The position numbers and the translations under genes were made by a program. Under the pieces are notes generated by a model that was not told the origin of the DNA, did no database searches, and saw nothing but the letters and a program-made list of their open reading frames with translations. Of a DNA stretch of 64,000 bases, positions 18,693-29,116 are shown one piece after another (positions within the stretch are counted from its first letter, which is position 1; the number at the start of each line of letters is the position of its first letter). The stretch comes from JAWOLE01 sp963815655 (GTDB lineage Bacteria > Acidobacteriota > Thermoanaerobaculia > UBA5066 > Gp7-AA6), in the NCBI GenBank assembly GCA_963815655.1, contig CAWFHK010000001.1:3534001-3598000 (forward strand), read 5' to 3'.

Positions 18693-18699
18693 TAGGATA
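18693..18699 (+). promoter_or_regulatory. Possible -10 element TAGGATA
   Basis: TAGGATA 24 bp before the amidohydrolase ATG. The same heptamer occurs before the starts at 27444 (27411-27417) and 46438 (46421-46427). No clear -35. Confidence 0.35.
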
Positions 18700-18722
18700 T
18701 ACGCATCGAAGGCAGGTGAAGG

Positions 18723-19133
18723 ATGCGCCGACTCCTTGCGGGACCCGCCTCGCTTCTGGTGTTCCTGGCCGCGGCCGGCGTTTTCGCCGCCGAGCCCGAC
18801 AGGGTCACGCTCGCTCTCTCCGGCGGCCGCGTCATCGACGGCTACGAGGGGCGGCCGATCGACGACGCGGTCGTGCTCATCGCCGGCGACCGGATCGCGG
18901 CCGTGAGACCCCGGTCGCAGGTCTCCGTGCCGCCCGGAGTCGCGACGATCGACACGCGGGGCATGAGCGTCCTGCCCGGCCTCGCCGACATGCACGTCCA
19001 CCTGATGATCCCGGGGCACGGCGACTACGAGCACTGGGACGCGACCTACCGCTCCCGATTCCGCGCAGAGATCATGCCGGCCGCGGCGAAGCAGCTCTTG
19101 TTGAACTCCTTATCCGGGGAGAAGCAAACATGA
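18723..19133 (+). pseudogene. Truncated amidohydrolase (N-terminal third only)
   Basis: 136 codons. A signal peptide (LLVFLAAAGVFAAEPD) is followed by the start of an imidazolonepropionase-like amidohydrolase: ALSGGRVIDGYEGRPIDDAVVLIAGDRI and then GLADMHVHLMIPGHGDYEHW, which includes the first two metal histidines. The normal family length is about 430 residues. The homologous part stops after AAAKQLLL, where a loop leading to the catalytic domain should follow; instead nine unrelated residues (NSLSGEKQT) lead to a stop. The rest of the barrel is missing, so it cannot be active. The junction lies just before the next gene's ribosome-binding site, which suggests a deletion that fused the two. 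Confidence 0.7.
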
Positions 19134-19471
19134 AACGTCGGCTATTGACCGCCCTCTTTCTCGCCGCGGCATGCGCTGTCGTGTCCTGCTCGTCGAGCCC
19201 CAAACCGCCGACCCAGTCCGCGGCGAAGCGGGGATTCCGCGTCCTCGACGCCGTCGTGACCGCCCGCATCTACGAACCTCCCGGCAGCCCGGGCACGACG
19301 ATGGGCGGGAACGGCAACTGGATTCTCGAGTTCGAGGCCACGGACGGCAACGCGACGGCGCACTATCGCTTTTCGGTCGCCCACAGCCAGTACAACCGTT
19401 TCCCGGAAGGCGAGCACGTCCAGCTCGTGATGGCCAACGACGAGCTCCGCGACATCCGCCCCGTCCGCTGA
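19130..19471 (+). CDS. Small predicted lipoprotein of unknown function
   Basis: A 113-residue protein. The signal sequence MKRRLLTALFLAAACAVVSC carries a lipobox-like VVSC, with cysteine at residue 20. A Ser/Pro linker and one compact, mostly beta domain follow (FRVLDAVVTARIYEP ... HYRFSVAHSQYNRFPEGEHVQLVM). The ATG at 19130 overlaps the stop of the truncated amidohydrolase frame (ATGA), with GGGGAGAAG upstream as Shine-Dalgarno. I do not recognise the domain. Predicted to sit in the periplasm on an outer- or inner-membrane anchor. Confidence 0.65.
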   Translation: MKRRLLTALFLAAACAVVSCSSSPKPPTQSAAKRGFRVLDAVVTARIYEPPGSPGTTMGGNGNWILEFEATDGNATAHYRFSVAHSQYNRFPEGEHVQLVMANDELRDIRPVR

Positions 19472-19490
19472 CACGGGAGGGACCAGGTCT

Positions 19491-21113
19491 CTACGGCTGC
19501 TCGGCGGGAGCGGTGATCGCGAGGTCCTTCGCGACAGGGCCTGGGACCGGCTTGTCCTTGGCGGCCGCGTTGTCGAGCCACCACCCCCGGGCCCGCTCCT
19601 CGGTCCAGGGCTGCGCGAGAGGGACGCGCTTCAGGCTCTCGGCCAGGTCCTGCATCGTCTGCGGCCGCTCGTTCGGGTCCTTGCTCAGGCACTGGAGCAG
19701 GATGAAATCGAGCTCCGCGGGAATCGCCCCGTCGGTGCGCTGCGAGACGGCGGGCGGCGGCTTCTGGATGTGGTCCATGAGGACCTGCATCGGCGAGCCG
19801 CCCCCTTCGAAGACGGGCTTTCCCGTGAGGAGCCAGTAGCCGACGCATCCGAGCGCGTAGATGTCCGCCCTCCAGTCCACGTCCGGGTTGCCCAGGCCCA
19901 TCTCGGGCGCCATGTAACCCGGGGTGCCGGCGACGACGCCGGCCACTGTCAGCGGGCGCCCCCCCTCGACGGGCATCTGCGCGTTCTTGACGAGGCCGAA
20001 GTCGAGCAGCTTGACGAAGTCCCAGTCGAGGCCGTACCGGCAGACGTAAATGTTGGCCGGCTTGACGTCGCGGTGGATCAGGCCCCCCTGGTGCGCCTCG
20101 GCCAGGGAGTGGCAGGCCTGGATCAGGATGTACACCGACCGCTCGGGCGGCTGCGGGCCGAAGCGCGAGACGAGGGTGTCCAGGTCGAATCCCTCGAGCA
20201 ACTCCATGACGTAGTAGAAGGTCCCGTCCTCCGTCGTCCCGAAGTCGTAGATGTCCACGGTGTGCGGCGAGCGCAGGGCCGCAGTCGCCTTCGCCTCGCG
20301 CTCGAACCGCCGCACGAGCTCCCGCCCGTCGCTTCCGAAGGACTCGGAGCGAATCAGCTTGATCGCGGCCGACCGCGCGAGCAGCTGGTGGCTCGCCCGC
20401 CAGACCTCTCCCATCCCGCCGCGCCCGAGGAGCTCTTCCAGCCGATAGCTCCCCATCTCGTGCCCCTTCTCCGCCTCGGCCCTCATCTGGTAGACGAGCC
20501 GCGACAGGAGCAGGGCGATCACCGCGGCGAGCGCCGTCGGAAGGAACATCGGAACCAGAAATCCGCCCGGTGGCTTCGGATTGCCGGCGGCGATGGAAAT
20601 GAGCAGTCCGAGTGGATCCATCATCGCCGCCGCGAGGGTCGCGAGGACCGCCTTGCCGCGAGTCGCCGGGACGATGAGCGGATAGGCGAGGATGAAGACG
20701 GCGACGGGCGTCCAGCCGCGCGGCGGCGCGTCGATGCGCAGCGGCACCTCGTGAAACGTCAGCGCGATGCAGAAGGACTGCAAGACCTCGTAAACCAGGC
20801 CGACATCGAGCAGCGTGGCGGGAGCGAGCATGCGCCGCCACGCGATCCAGGCGACCGAGAGAGACAGCAGAAGAGAGGCCGCCATCGCGCCGACCCAGAG
20901 CGTCGGATTCATCGACGGAACGCCGAACCGGGAGAAGACCTGGCGGTTTCCGATCGCGAGCAACACGACCACGCCCGCCGTCAGCAGGGCGAGGGCGGCC
21001 AGGCGATTTGCCCCCGCGTCCACGACGTCCATCGGCAGCGCCGCCGCGGAGGCCGAAGGCGCGCTCGGACGCGGGGTCCCGGCCCCTTCTTTTTTCCAGA
21101 CGCGGAAGCTCAT
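19491..21113 (-). CDS. Membrane Ser/Thr protein kinase with N-terminal multi-span domain
   Basis: A 540-residue protein. An N-terminal block of about six hydrophobic segments (residues 38-205) precedes a Hanks-type kinase domain at about 222-490. Visible motifs are the glycine loop LGRGGMGEVW, VAIK-lysine K252, catalytic HRDVKPAN, DFGLVK and GTPGYMAPE. All key residues are present, so it should be active. The kinase is on the cytoplasmic C-terminal side, reversed from the usual PknB layout of N-terminal kinase and outside sensor. Its own tail contains ARGWWLDNAA, a motif also found in the damaged copy next door. Substrate unknown. Confidence 0.88.
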   Translation of the reverse strand: MSFRVWKKEGAGTPRPSAPSASAAALPMDVVDAGANRLAALALLTAGVVVLLAIGNRQVFSRFGVPSMNPTLWVGAMAASLLLSLSVAWIAWRRMLAPATLLDVGLVYEVLQSFCIALTFHEVPLRIDAPPRGWTPVAVFILAYPLIVPATRGKAVLATLAAAMMDPLGLLISIAAGNPKPPGGFLVPMFLPTALAAVIALLLSRLVYQMRAEAEKGHEMGSYRLEELLGRGGMGEVWRASHQLLARSAAIKLIRSESFGSDGRELVRRFEREAKATAALRSPHTVDIYDFGTTEDGTFYYVMELLEGFDLDTLVSRFGPQPPERSVYILIQACHSLAEAHQGGLIHRDVKPANIYVCRYGLDWDFVKLLDFGLVKNAQMPVEGGRPLTVAGVVAGTPGYMAPEMGLGNPDVDWRADIYALGCVGYWLLTGKPVFEGGGSPMQVLMDHIQKPPPAVSQRTDGAIPAELDFILLQCLSKDPNERPQTMQDLAESLKRVPLAQPWTEERARGWWLDNAAAKDKPVPGPVAKDLAITAPAEQP

Positions 21114-21178
21114 GGGTTCTCGGAGCCCTCTTGCCGATTCTATTGCGCCCGCCGTCCGGCAAGCGGCCCGCGTCTTCT

Positions 21179-21850
21179 CTATGGGCCCGCGGGACGAAGA
21201 GGTTCCGGCGGCGCGGCGCCGACTGCTATCCGGCGGGCGCCACGACGCGGCTCACGGCGTGTCCGACAGCCCATGTCTGCGCCTCGGAGGGATCCGGAGC
21301 GAGCGCGACGCCGCGCCACCACATCTGCGCGCTCGGGAGTCCAGGGGTCCAGGGGGAGAGCCTCGAGGCGTCGGGCCAGCTCGCCCGCGCTTTGCGGCCG
21401 TTTCGCCGGGTCCTTCTCGAGACAGTCCATGACGATGTCTTCGAGAGCGGCGGGAATCGGGACTCCGGCCCGGATCGAGGGGCGAACGGGCGTGGAACGA
21501 ACCTGATCGATCAGGAAATCCACGGGGCTCTTTCCGTCGAAGACCGCCCCGCCGGACAGGAGCCGGTTGGCGACGCAGCCCACGGAATAGAGATCGGCCC
21601 GGTGATCGAACCGGCGCTCGCCCCGCGCGATCTCCGGAGCCATGTACTCGGGCGTGCCGGCGACGACCCCGACGGCCGTCAGGCCGGCATCCTCGGCGAG
21701 CCCGACCGACTTGACCAGGCCGAAGTCGAGAACCTTCACGAAGTCGTACTCCAGGCCGTACCGGCAGACGAAGATGTTGGCCGGCTTGATGTCCCGATGC
21801 ACGAACTCCCGCGCGTGGGCCTCCTCGAGGGACTTTCCCGATCTCGAGAG
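21179..21850 (-). pseudogene. Decayed paralogue of the membrane Ser/Thr kinase
   Basis: Only the C-lobe remains. Coding similarity begins at about 21850 (SGKSLEEAHAREF) and runs through HRDIKPANIFVCRYGLEYDF, DFGLVK, GTPEYMAPE to DPWTPERA. It lacks the glycine loop and the VAIK lysine, so it cannot bind ATP normally. After ERA (about 21330) the frame shifts: the other frame continues AQMWWRGVALAPDPSEAQTW, matching the WW motif of the intact kinase, and stops at 21226. The GTG-initiated frame running to 21179 therefore has a spurious tail. It shares a distinctive VCRYGL(D/E)(W/Y)DFVK segment with the neighbour, so it likely arose by tandem duplication and partial deletion. A sequencing indel could mimic the frameshift but not the missing N-lobe. 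Confidence 0.7.
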
Positions 21851-21916
21851 ATGCGGGGGATATTAAACTGTCCCGACGGGACAGCGATCACTGTCGGGAG
21901 TACACTCCGGGCGTTG

Positions 21917-22044
21917 AACGGGGGAGCCCACTCCGCGCAATTCCGCGCGGAAGGCTGAGAGTCCTCCAGAGCCCGTCGCGGGCGGGGCGAGGGAGGAGAC
22001 CCCAGGATGACCTGATGCGGGTAATGCCGCCGTAGGGAGGTCAG
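21917..22044 (+). promoter_or_regulatory. TPP riboswitch (THI element) controlling thiC
   Basis: Conserved blocks appear in order: CGGGGGAGCCC (21919 on), GGCTGAGA (21953-21960), GACCCC, ACCTGAT, GGGTAATGCC and GTAGGGA near 22032-22038. The closing 3' strand GTAGGGAGGTC contains the thiC Shine-Dalgarno (AGGGAGG), about 5 nt before the ATG. Ligand binding should therefore hide the ribosome-binding site and block translation when thiamine pyrophosphate is plentiful. An unusually long P3 stem-loop (GAGTCCTCCAGAGCCCG region) is present. Confidence 0.93.
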
Positions 22045-22045
22045 A

Positions 22046-23794
<1,749 letters not shown>

Positions 23795-23840
23795 AACCTG
23801 CCACCTCCCCGCCGCGTAAAGAACCCGAGAGGAGGTTCAC

Positions 23841-24605
23841 ATGCCTGAGTTTTCCCGCCACGAGCCCGGCTCGTTCTGCTGGGCGGAGCTCGCCACGACC
23901 GATGATGCCAGCGCCAAGAGGTTCTACGCGACGCTCTTCGGGTGGAGCTTCGAGGACTCGCCGGCCGGTCCCGACATGGTCTACACGATGTTGAAAAAGA
24001 AGGGGAAGAGCGTCGGCGCCCTGTACAAGCTGGGGGCGCAGCAGCAGGGGGTGCCGCCGCACTGGAACACCTACGTCAGCGTCGCCTCGGCCGACGCCTC
24101 GGCGAAGAAGGCGAAGGAGCTGGGCGGGAAGCTCCTGATGGAGCCCTTCGACGTGATGGACGTCGGCCGCATGGCGATCGTGCAGGACCCGCAGGGCGCG
24201 ATCGTCAGTCTCTGGGAGGCGAGGAAGCACATCGGCGCCGAGCTCATGAACGAGCCGGACACGATGTGCTGGGCGGAGCTCGACACGACCGACCTCGATT
24301 CGGCCAGGAAGTTCTACACGGGACTCTTCGGCTGGGGCACGAAGGACAGCGAGCAGTACACCGAGTGGCTGCGGAGCGGGACCTCGATCGGCGGGATGAT
24401 GAAGATCCCGAAGGAGTGGGGCCCGGTGCCGCCCAACTGGCTTGTCTACTTCATGGTCTCCGACGTGGATGCCTCGGCGAAGAAGGCCGGCGAGCTGGGA
24501 GCCGGCACGATCGTGCCGCCCATGGACATCCCCAAGACCGGCCGGTTCACGGTCCTGCACGACCAGCAGGGCGCCGTCTTCGCGATCTTCAAGCCGGAAA
24601 TGTGA
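23841..24605 (+). CDS. Two-domain VOC (glyoxalase/bleomycin-resistance fold) protein
   Basis: 254 residues with two tandem VOC modules, about 8-120 and 135-250. Each begins with a near-identical phrase (GSFCWAELATTDDASAKRFY and TMCWAELDTTDLDSARKFY) and ends AIVQDPQGAIVSLW or TVLHDQQGAVFAIF. The family contains metal-dependent lyases, dioxygenases and binding proteins; this subgroup (CFP32/27 kDa antigen-like) has no firm activity. GAGGAGG lies 6 nt before the ATG. It follows thiC by 46 bp and may be cotranscribed, though no thiamine role is implied. Confidence 0.82.
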   Translation: MPEFSRHEPGSFCWAELATTDDASAKRFYATLFGWSFEDSPAGPDMVYTMLKKKGKSVGALYKLGAQQQGVPPHWNTYVSVASADASAKKAKELGGKLLMEPFDVMDVGRMAIVQDPQGAIVSLWEARKHIGAELMNEPDTMCWAELDTTDLDSARKFYTGLFGWGTKDSEQYTEWLRSGTSIGGMMKIPKEWGPVPPNWLVYFMVSDVDASAKKAGELGAGTIVPPMDIPKTGRFTVLHDQQGAVFAIFKPEM

Positions 24606-24628
24606 GCGTCGCTGTCGCGGGGCCCGTC

Positions 24629-24986
24629 CTGTCATCCTGAGCCCCTCGTCTTTTCTTGTCATCCCGAGCGGAGCGAGGGATCTGCTCCTTCGCTTCGATT
24701 CGCAGCGACCGCTCGGGACAGGCTCCGCGAAGGATCTGCTCCGGTGGCGTTCCGGACTCTCCGGAGCAGATCCCTCGTCGCGGAGCCTGTCCCGATCATC
24801 GATGTTGCGAGCCCACGGTGACAAGGGCAGATTCCTCGTTGCGCTCGGAATGACATGAGAAGCGGAGGGGCTCCTCGGGATGACAGAGAGGGGGAGGAAC
24901 ACCTCAGGGTGTGACGCGCTCCCGCGCGTCGTTGGGGCAGATCCTTCGGCGCTGCGGCGCTTCAGGATGTGACCCGCTCCCGCTCG
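24629..24986. repeat. Dispersed GTCATTCCGAGCG-type element cluster filling a gene-free 380 bp
   Basis: The spacer contains no gene. It begins TGTCATCCTGAGC and GTCATCCCGAGCGGAGCGAG and continues with GATCTGCTCC and GACAGGCTCCGCGAAGG modules. It then inverts as GCAGATTCCTCG ... GCTCGGAATGACAT at about 24828-24857. A further partial copy, GCAGATCCTTCG ... CTTCAGGATGTGAC, lies at 24940-24971. Sister copies are near 31011, 32948, 54548 and 57142. Confidence 0.85.
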
Positions 24987-26123
24987 TCACACCTTGATGA
25001 AGATGCGCTTCCGGTAGAGCAGGCCGGACACCGCGGTCCAGATCACAAGGTACGCGAGCGCGAAGAGGAGCGACCCGAGTCGCGGATCGGCGAAGTGGTC
25101 GAAGACCGTCCGGGAGATCGTGCCGTAGAGGGAGCGCCGCTTTCCATCGTCGCCGGTCAGCTTGACCCACAGGAGCAGGAGCGTCGCGAGGGTGGAGAGC
25201 ACGAAGAGCGCGATCGCGTTGGTGCCGAACCAGACGAAGGGTTTCGCCCACCCCTTCCACCCCTTCACGTCCACCACCCAGAGGCAGAGCGCGAGGCACA
25301 TCGCCGCGAGGCCCGACATGAGGAGCGAGTAGGAGGACGTCCAGAGGTTCTTGTTGATCGGAAAGGTCGTCCCCCAGAGGAGGCCGAGGGAGAAGGCGAC
25401 GGCCCCGCCTCCCATCAGGCCGGTGATCCGTGGCCCCCAGGCGGCGCGCAGGCGCAGCCACTCTCCGGCGAGGATCCCGAACAGCGTCGTCGCGATGGCC
25501 GGCAGGCTCGAGAGCAGCCCCTCCGGGTCCCAGCCGGGGTTGTGCTTCCACGTGTGGGCGCCGAGGACCGCGCGGTCCACGTACGCCGCGAGGTTTCCTT
25601 CGACGTCGAGGCGCCCCGTGCCGTAGCCGGGCGCCGGGACGAACGTCATGAGCGCCCAGTACACCGCGAGGAGAACGGCGGCCGCGGGGAGCAGCCCCTT
25701 GCGGCCGAGCAGAAGGGAGATGAGGGCGGCGAAGAAGAAGCAGACTCCGATCCGCTGGAGCACGCCCGGGATGCGCACCTGCGCCCGGTGGAACAGGAAG
25801 AAGGAGAGCGTGTTCAGGCCGAGGCCGAGCCCGAAGATGATCGCGGCGCGCTTGAGCGTATGGAGGAGGAGCGCGCGGCGCCCGCCCCCCTCCGAAAGCC
25901 GCCGCGAGAAGGAGAACGCCATCGAGACGCCCACGATGAAGAGGAAGAAGGGAAAGATCGTGTCCGTGTAGGTCCAGCCGTTCCATTCGGCGTGCAGGAG
26001 CTGCGGATAGACGTGCTCCCAGGAGCCCGGCGTATTGACCACGAGCATTCCGGCGATCGTCGCGCCGCGGACCACGTCGAGCGATGTGAGACGCCGGGGA
26101 ATGGAATCGGCGCCTTGGCTCAT
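24987..26123 (-). CDS. Membrane acyltransferase of the DUF5009/HGSNAT-like family
   Basis: A 378-residue multi-span protein with about ten hydrophobic segments. The N-terminus RRLTSLDVVRGATIAGMLVVN, followed by TDTIFPFFLFIVGVSMAFS, is the signature of bacterial homologues of heparan-alpha-glucosaminide N-acetyltransferase, related to YeiB/acyltransferase-3 proteins. These are thought to move an acyl group across the membrane to a sugar. Start ATG 26123 follows GGGGTGAGGGG. The neighbours give no substrate clue. Confidence 0.78.
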   Translation of the reverse strand: MSQGADSIPRRLTSLDVVRGATIAGMLVVNTPGSWEHVYPQLLHAEWNGWTYTDTIFPFFLFIVGVSMAFSFSRRLSEGGGRRALLLHTLKRAAIIFGLGLGLNTLSFFLFHRAQVRIPGVLQRIGVCFFFAALISLLLGRKGLLPAAAVLLAVYWALMTFVPAPGYGTGRLDVEGNLAAYVDRAVLGAHTWKHNPGWDPEGLLSSLPAIATTLFGILAGEWLRLRAAWGPRITGLMGGGAVAFSLGLLWGTTFPINKNLWTSSYSLLMSGLAAMCLALCLWVVDVKGWKGWAKPFVWFGTNAIALFVLSTLATLLLLWVKLTGDDGKRRSLYGTISRTVFDHFADPRLGSLLFALAYLVIWTAVSGLLYRKRIFIKV

Positions 26124-26137
26124 CCCCTCACCCCACC

Positions 26138-26166
26138 TCCTGAAACCTGGAACCTGAAACCTGAAT
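26138..26166. repeat. Short CTGAAAC heptamer run
   Basis: CCTGAAACCTGGAACCTGAAACCTGAA, four units between the M24 peptidase and the acyltransferase. No inverted arm. Confidence 0.75.
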
Positions 26167-26172
26167 CCCGCT

Positions 26173-27378
26173 TCACACCTCCACCACCGCCAATTCACCT
26201 GGCCGCACCGACAGGCTCTTCGGCCCCGTCGCCAGGACGGCATAGTCGTCCTCGATCCGGACGCCGAAGCGCCCGGGGATGTAGATGCCGGGCTCGACCG
26301 TCTCGACGTTGCCGGCGGCGAGCGGCTTCTTGTTGCCGCGAACGAGGTACGGCTGCTCGTGCCCGTCCATGCCGAGGCCGTGGCCCAGCCGGTGGGTGAA
26401 GTCCTTGCCGTAGCCGGCGTCCTCGATGACCTTGCGCGCCGCGCGGTCCACGTCCTCGCCCGCGACTCCGGCCTTGAGCGCCTCGATCCCGGCGAGCTGC
26501 GCGCGGTCCACGGTCGCGTAGACCTTGCGGAACTCGTCGGACGGCGGACCGAAGCTGACGGTGCGCGTGATGTCGGAGTCGTACCCGCGGACTCTGCAGC
26601 CGCAGTCGATGAGAACCGGGTCCCCCTTGGCGAGGCGGCGCTCGGCCGGCGCGCCGTGCGGGAACGCCGACGAGGGTCCGAACTGGACGAGGCCTCCGCC
26701 GCGCGCTCCCTGGTTGGCGAACTCCTCTTCCAGGATCCGCTCGACATCGCTCTCGCTCATGCCGGCGCGCATCCGCTTGTGGGTCGCCTCGATCGCGAGG
26801 TTGGTCCGCCGCGCCGCGTCCCGGATGAAGGCCTGCTCCTCGTCAGACTTGATCATCCGCAGCGCGTCGAAGAGCGCCGTCGCGTCCTCGAACTTCGCCG
26901 GGATCGCCTGCGACAGGAGCGTCATCGTTCCGTAGCTCGTCGAGCCTTCCAGCCCGATGACCTTCCTGCCCGCGGCGAGCTTGCCGGCGAGGGCGATCGG
27001 GTCTTCTTCCTCCGGCCAGGTCCTGACGTCGTCCACGACGGCCGTGCGCTTGTGGTTGGCTTCCTCGAAGGACGGCGTCACGAGCACCGCGGGCCCGTCG
27101 GTGAAGAGGAGAAGGGTGGTCAGCCGCTCGCTCCGGCCGATCGCGAGGTTGGCGGAGTACGCCAGGTTCGTCGAGGGCGTGACGAAGAGGAGATCGATTC
27201 CCCGCTCCTTCGCCGCGGCGCGCAGTTTGGCCTGCCGCTCCCGGAACACGTCGGGCTTCAGGGCGGGGGGCAGGGGGGTCGCATCGGGGCGGGAAGCGGT
27301 CAGAAGCGTGGCCGGCGTCGCGGCTGCGGCCGCGGCGGCTCCGGTGGCGCCGATGAGGCGCCGGCGTGTCATTCGCAT
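26173..27378 (-). CDS. Tat-exported M24 aminopeptidase (Xaa-Pro aminopeptidase-like)
   Basis: 401 residues. A twin-arginine signal (MTRRRLIGATG followed by an Ala run) indicates folded export. A creatinase-like N-domain follows, then a pita-bread M24 domain with metal ligands in VLIDCGCRVRGYDSDITRT (two Asp), HRLGHGLGMDGHE (His), VEPGIYIPG (Glu) and GVRIEDDY (Glu). It probably removes N-terminal residues preceding proline from periplasmic peptides. The Tat route is sensible for a metalloenzyme loaded in the cytoplasm. Confidence 0.87.
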   Translation of the reverse strand: MRMTRRRLIGATGAAAAAAATPATLLTASRPDATPLPPALKPDVFRERQAKLRAAAKERGIDLLFVTPSTNLAYSANLAIGRSERLTTLLLFTDGPAVLVTPSFEEANHKRTAVVDDVRTWPEEEDPIALAGKLAAGRKVIGLEGSTSYGTMTLLSQAIPAKFEDATALFDALRMIKSDEEQAFIRDAARRTNLAIEATHKRMRAGMSESDVERILEEEFANQGARGGGLVQFGPSSAFPHGAPAERRLAKGDPVLIDCGCRVRGYDSDITRTVSFGPPSDEFRKVYATVDRAQLAGIEALKAGVAGEDVDRAARKVIEDAGYGKDFTHRLGHGLGMDGHEQPYLVRGNKKPLAAGNVETVEPGIYIPGRFGVRIEDDYAVLATGPKSLSVRPGELAVVEV

Positions 27379-27443
27379 GGTCCTGACCCCCTTTCGTGGC
27401 GTGCGAACGATAGGATATAGGTTCCTCGCGAAGGAGACCGCCG

Positions 27444-27872
27444 ATGCCCTATCCGCCGATGATGGTCCAGCCGATGCGGGAAGAGCTCACGAGGCTCGGG
27501 TTCCGGGAGCTGACGACGTCCGAGGAGGTGGACCGCGCGGTGGCCGAAGCGTCCGACCCGATGCTCCTCGTCGTCAATTCCATCTGCGGCTGCGCGGCCG
27601 GCGTGGCGCGTCCGGGTGTCGCGATCTCCCTGAAGAACCCGGCGGCGCCGAGGAGACTCGCGACCGTCTTCGCGGGGCAGGACGTCGAGGCGACCGCGCG
27701 CGCGCGGAGCTATTTCGCGGGGTTCCCGCCCTCCTCGCCCCAGATCGCCATCCTCTCGAAGGGGAAGCTCCTCTTCATGCTCCAGCGCCACGAGATCGAA
27801 GGGCGCACGCCGGAGCAGATCGCCGCGGCCCTGACCGCGGCCTACGAGAAGCTCTCGACGCCCGCGGCGTGA
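27444..27872 (+). CDS. Bacilliredoxin (BrxA/BrxB, DUF1094 family)
   Basis: 142 residues, full family length. It opens MPYPPMMVQPMREELTRLGF and has the CGC redox motif in NSICGCAAG, typical of YphP/YqiW proteins that remove bacillithiol from oxidised protein thiols. The later segment FAGQDVEATARARSYF matches the family. The presence suggests a low-molecular-weight thiol of the bacillithiol type, but no bsh biosynthesis gene is visible. AAGGAGA precedes the ATG. The stop overlaps the GTG of the next gene. Confidence 0.88.
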   Translation: MPYPPMMVQPMREELTRLGFRELTTSEEVDRAVAEASDPMLLVVNSICGCAAGVARPGVAISLKNPAAPRRLATVFAGQDVEATARARSYFAGFPPSSPQIAILSKGKLLFMLQRHEIEGRTPEQIAAALTAAYEKLSTPAA

Positions 27873-29014
27873 AGAGGATTTCCGTCCTGGGTTGCGGCCT
27901 CGTCGGGGCCGCGATCGCGCGCGACCTCTCCCGGGAGGAGGACTTCGAGGTCACCGTCGCGGACGCGAGCGAGGAGGCGCTGGCCCGCCTCGCGAGGCAG
28001 GCCTCGGTGCGAACCCGGAAGGCCGACCTCTCCCGGCCCTCGGAGATCGCCGCGGCCGCGGGGGAGGCGGACGCCGTTGTTGGCGCGCTCCCGGGCCGCC
28101 TCGGGTTCGCGATGCTCGAGGCGGTGATCGGCGCCGGCAAGCCGATCGCCGACATCTCGTTCTCGCCCGAGGACCTTCTGTCGCTCGACGCGGCCGCCCG
28201 CGAGAGGGGAGTCACGGCGGTCGTGGACTGCGGCGTCTCGCCTGGCCTCTCCAACCTCGCCGTCGGCCGCGCCGCCGCCGCCCTGGACGAAGTGGACGAG
28301 GTCCGGATCCTCGTGGGCGGCCTGCCGGCGGACCGGAGCCGCCCCTTCGGCTACGCCATCGTGTTCTCGGCGACGGACGTCATCGAGGAATACACCCGCC
28401 CCGCCCGGATCGTGGAAGACGGCCGCATCGTCACGCGCGAGGCGCTTTCGGAAGTGGAGACGATCGAGGTCCCGGGTGTCGGGACGCTTGAGGCTTTCCT
28501 GACGGACGGGCTGCGGACGGTCCTCACGACCGTCTGCGCGAGGTCCATGAAGGAAAAGACGATGCGCTATCCCGGCCACGCGGACGCGATGCGCGCCCTG
28601 CGCGGCTGCGGGTTCTTCGAGACCCGGCCCATGGACGCCGGCGGCGTCGCGGTTTCACCGCGGGCGGTCACCGAAAGCATCCTGTCTCGCGCGTGGAGGC
28701 TCCGGGAAGGGGAAGAGGAGTTCACGGTCCTTCGCGTCGCGGTCTCGGGCCGGAGCGGAAGGGGCGTCCGCCGGCGCTACGCGTTCGAGCTCCTGGACAG
28801 GACGAGCCGCGAAGGCGGCATGACCTCGATGGCCAGGACGACCGGATTCCCATGCGCCATCGCCGCCGCGATGCTGGCGCGCGAGCAATACCGAAATCCC
28901 GGCGTTCGCCCCCCCGAGTTCCTCGCGCGCGAACCGGACGTCTCCGACTTCTTCCTGGGAGCCCTGAAGGCCCGGGGTCTGGAATTCACGGAAGTCTGGC
29001 AGGAAGCCCCGTGA
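27869..29014 (+). CDS. Saccharopine dehydrogenase-like oxidoreductase
   Basis: 381 residues from GTG 27869, overlapping the bacilliredoxin stop (GTGA). The N-terminal Rossmann motif is ISVLGCGLVGAAIARDL. Next comes DAVVGALPGRLGF, then VVDCGVSPGLSNLAVGRAAA, and a C-terminal LYS9-like domain (MKEKTMRYPGHADAMRALRG). In lysine metabolism the family interconverts saccharopine and aminoadipate semialdehyde; many bacterial members act on other substrates. Coupled to bacilliredoxin for no obvious metabolic reason. Confidence 0.83.
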   Translation: MKRISVLGCGLVGAAIARDLSREEDFEVTVADASEEALARLARQASVRTRKADLSRPSEIAAAAGEADAVVGALPGRLGFAMLEAVIGAGKPIADISFSPEDLLSLDAAARERGVTAVVDCGVSPGLSNLAVGRAAAALDEVDEVRILVGGLPADRSRPFGYAIVFSATDVIEEYTRPARIVEDGRIVTREALSEVETIEVPGVGTLEAFLTDGLRTVLTTVCARSMKEKTMRYPGHADAMRALRGCGFFETRPMDAGGVAVSPRAVTESILSRAWRLREGEEEFTVLRVAVSGRSGRGVRRRYAFELLDRTSREGGMTSMARTTGFPCAIAAAMLAREQYRNPGVRPPEFLAREPDVSDFFLGALKARGLEFTEVWQEAP

Positions 29015-29116
29015 AGATCCCGCCGGAGAATGGAGAGACCGGAAGGAAGTCTCCGTCACGACGAGCCCGCCGAGATCTCGGATTCTCGCCCCGTGCAGGC
29101 GCAGTCAATTGGTACT

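Noticed and set aside
24629..24986. Insertion sequence or transposon remnant
   Set aside because: No transposase, no target-site duplication; the modules match other short dispersed copies in the window rather than an IS.
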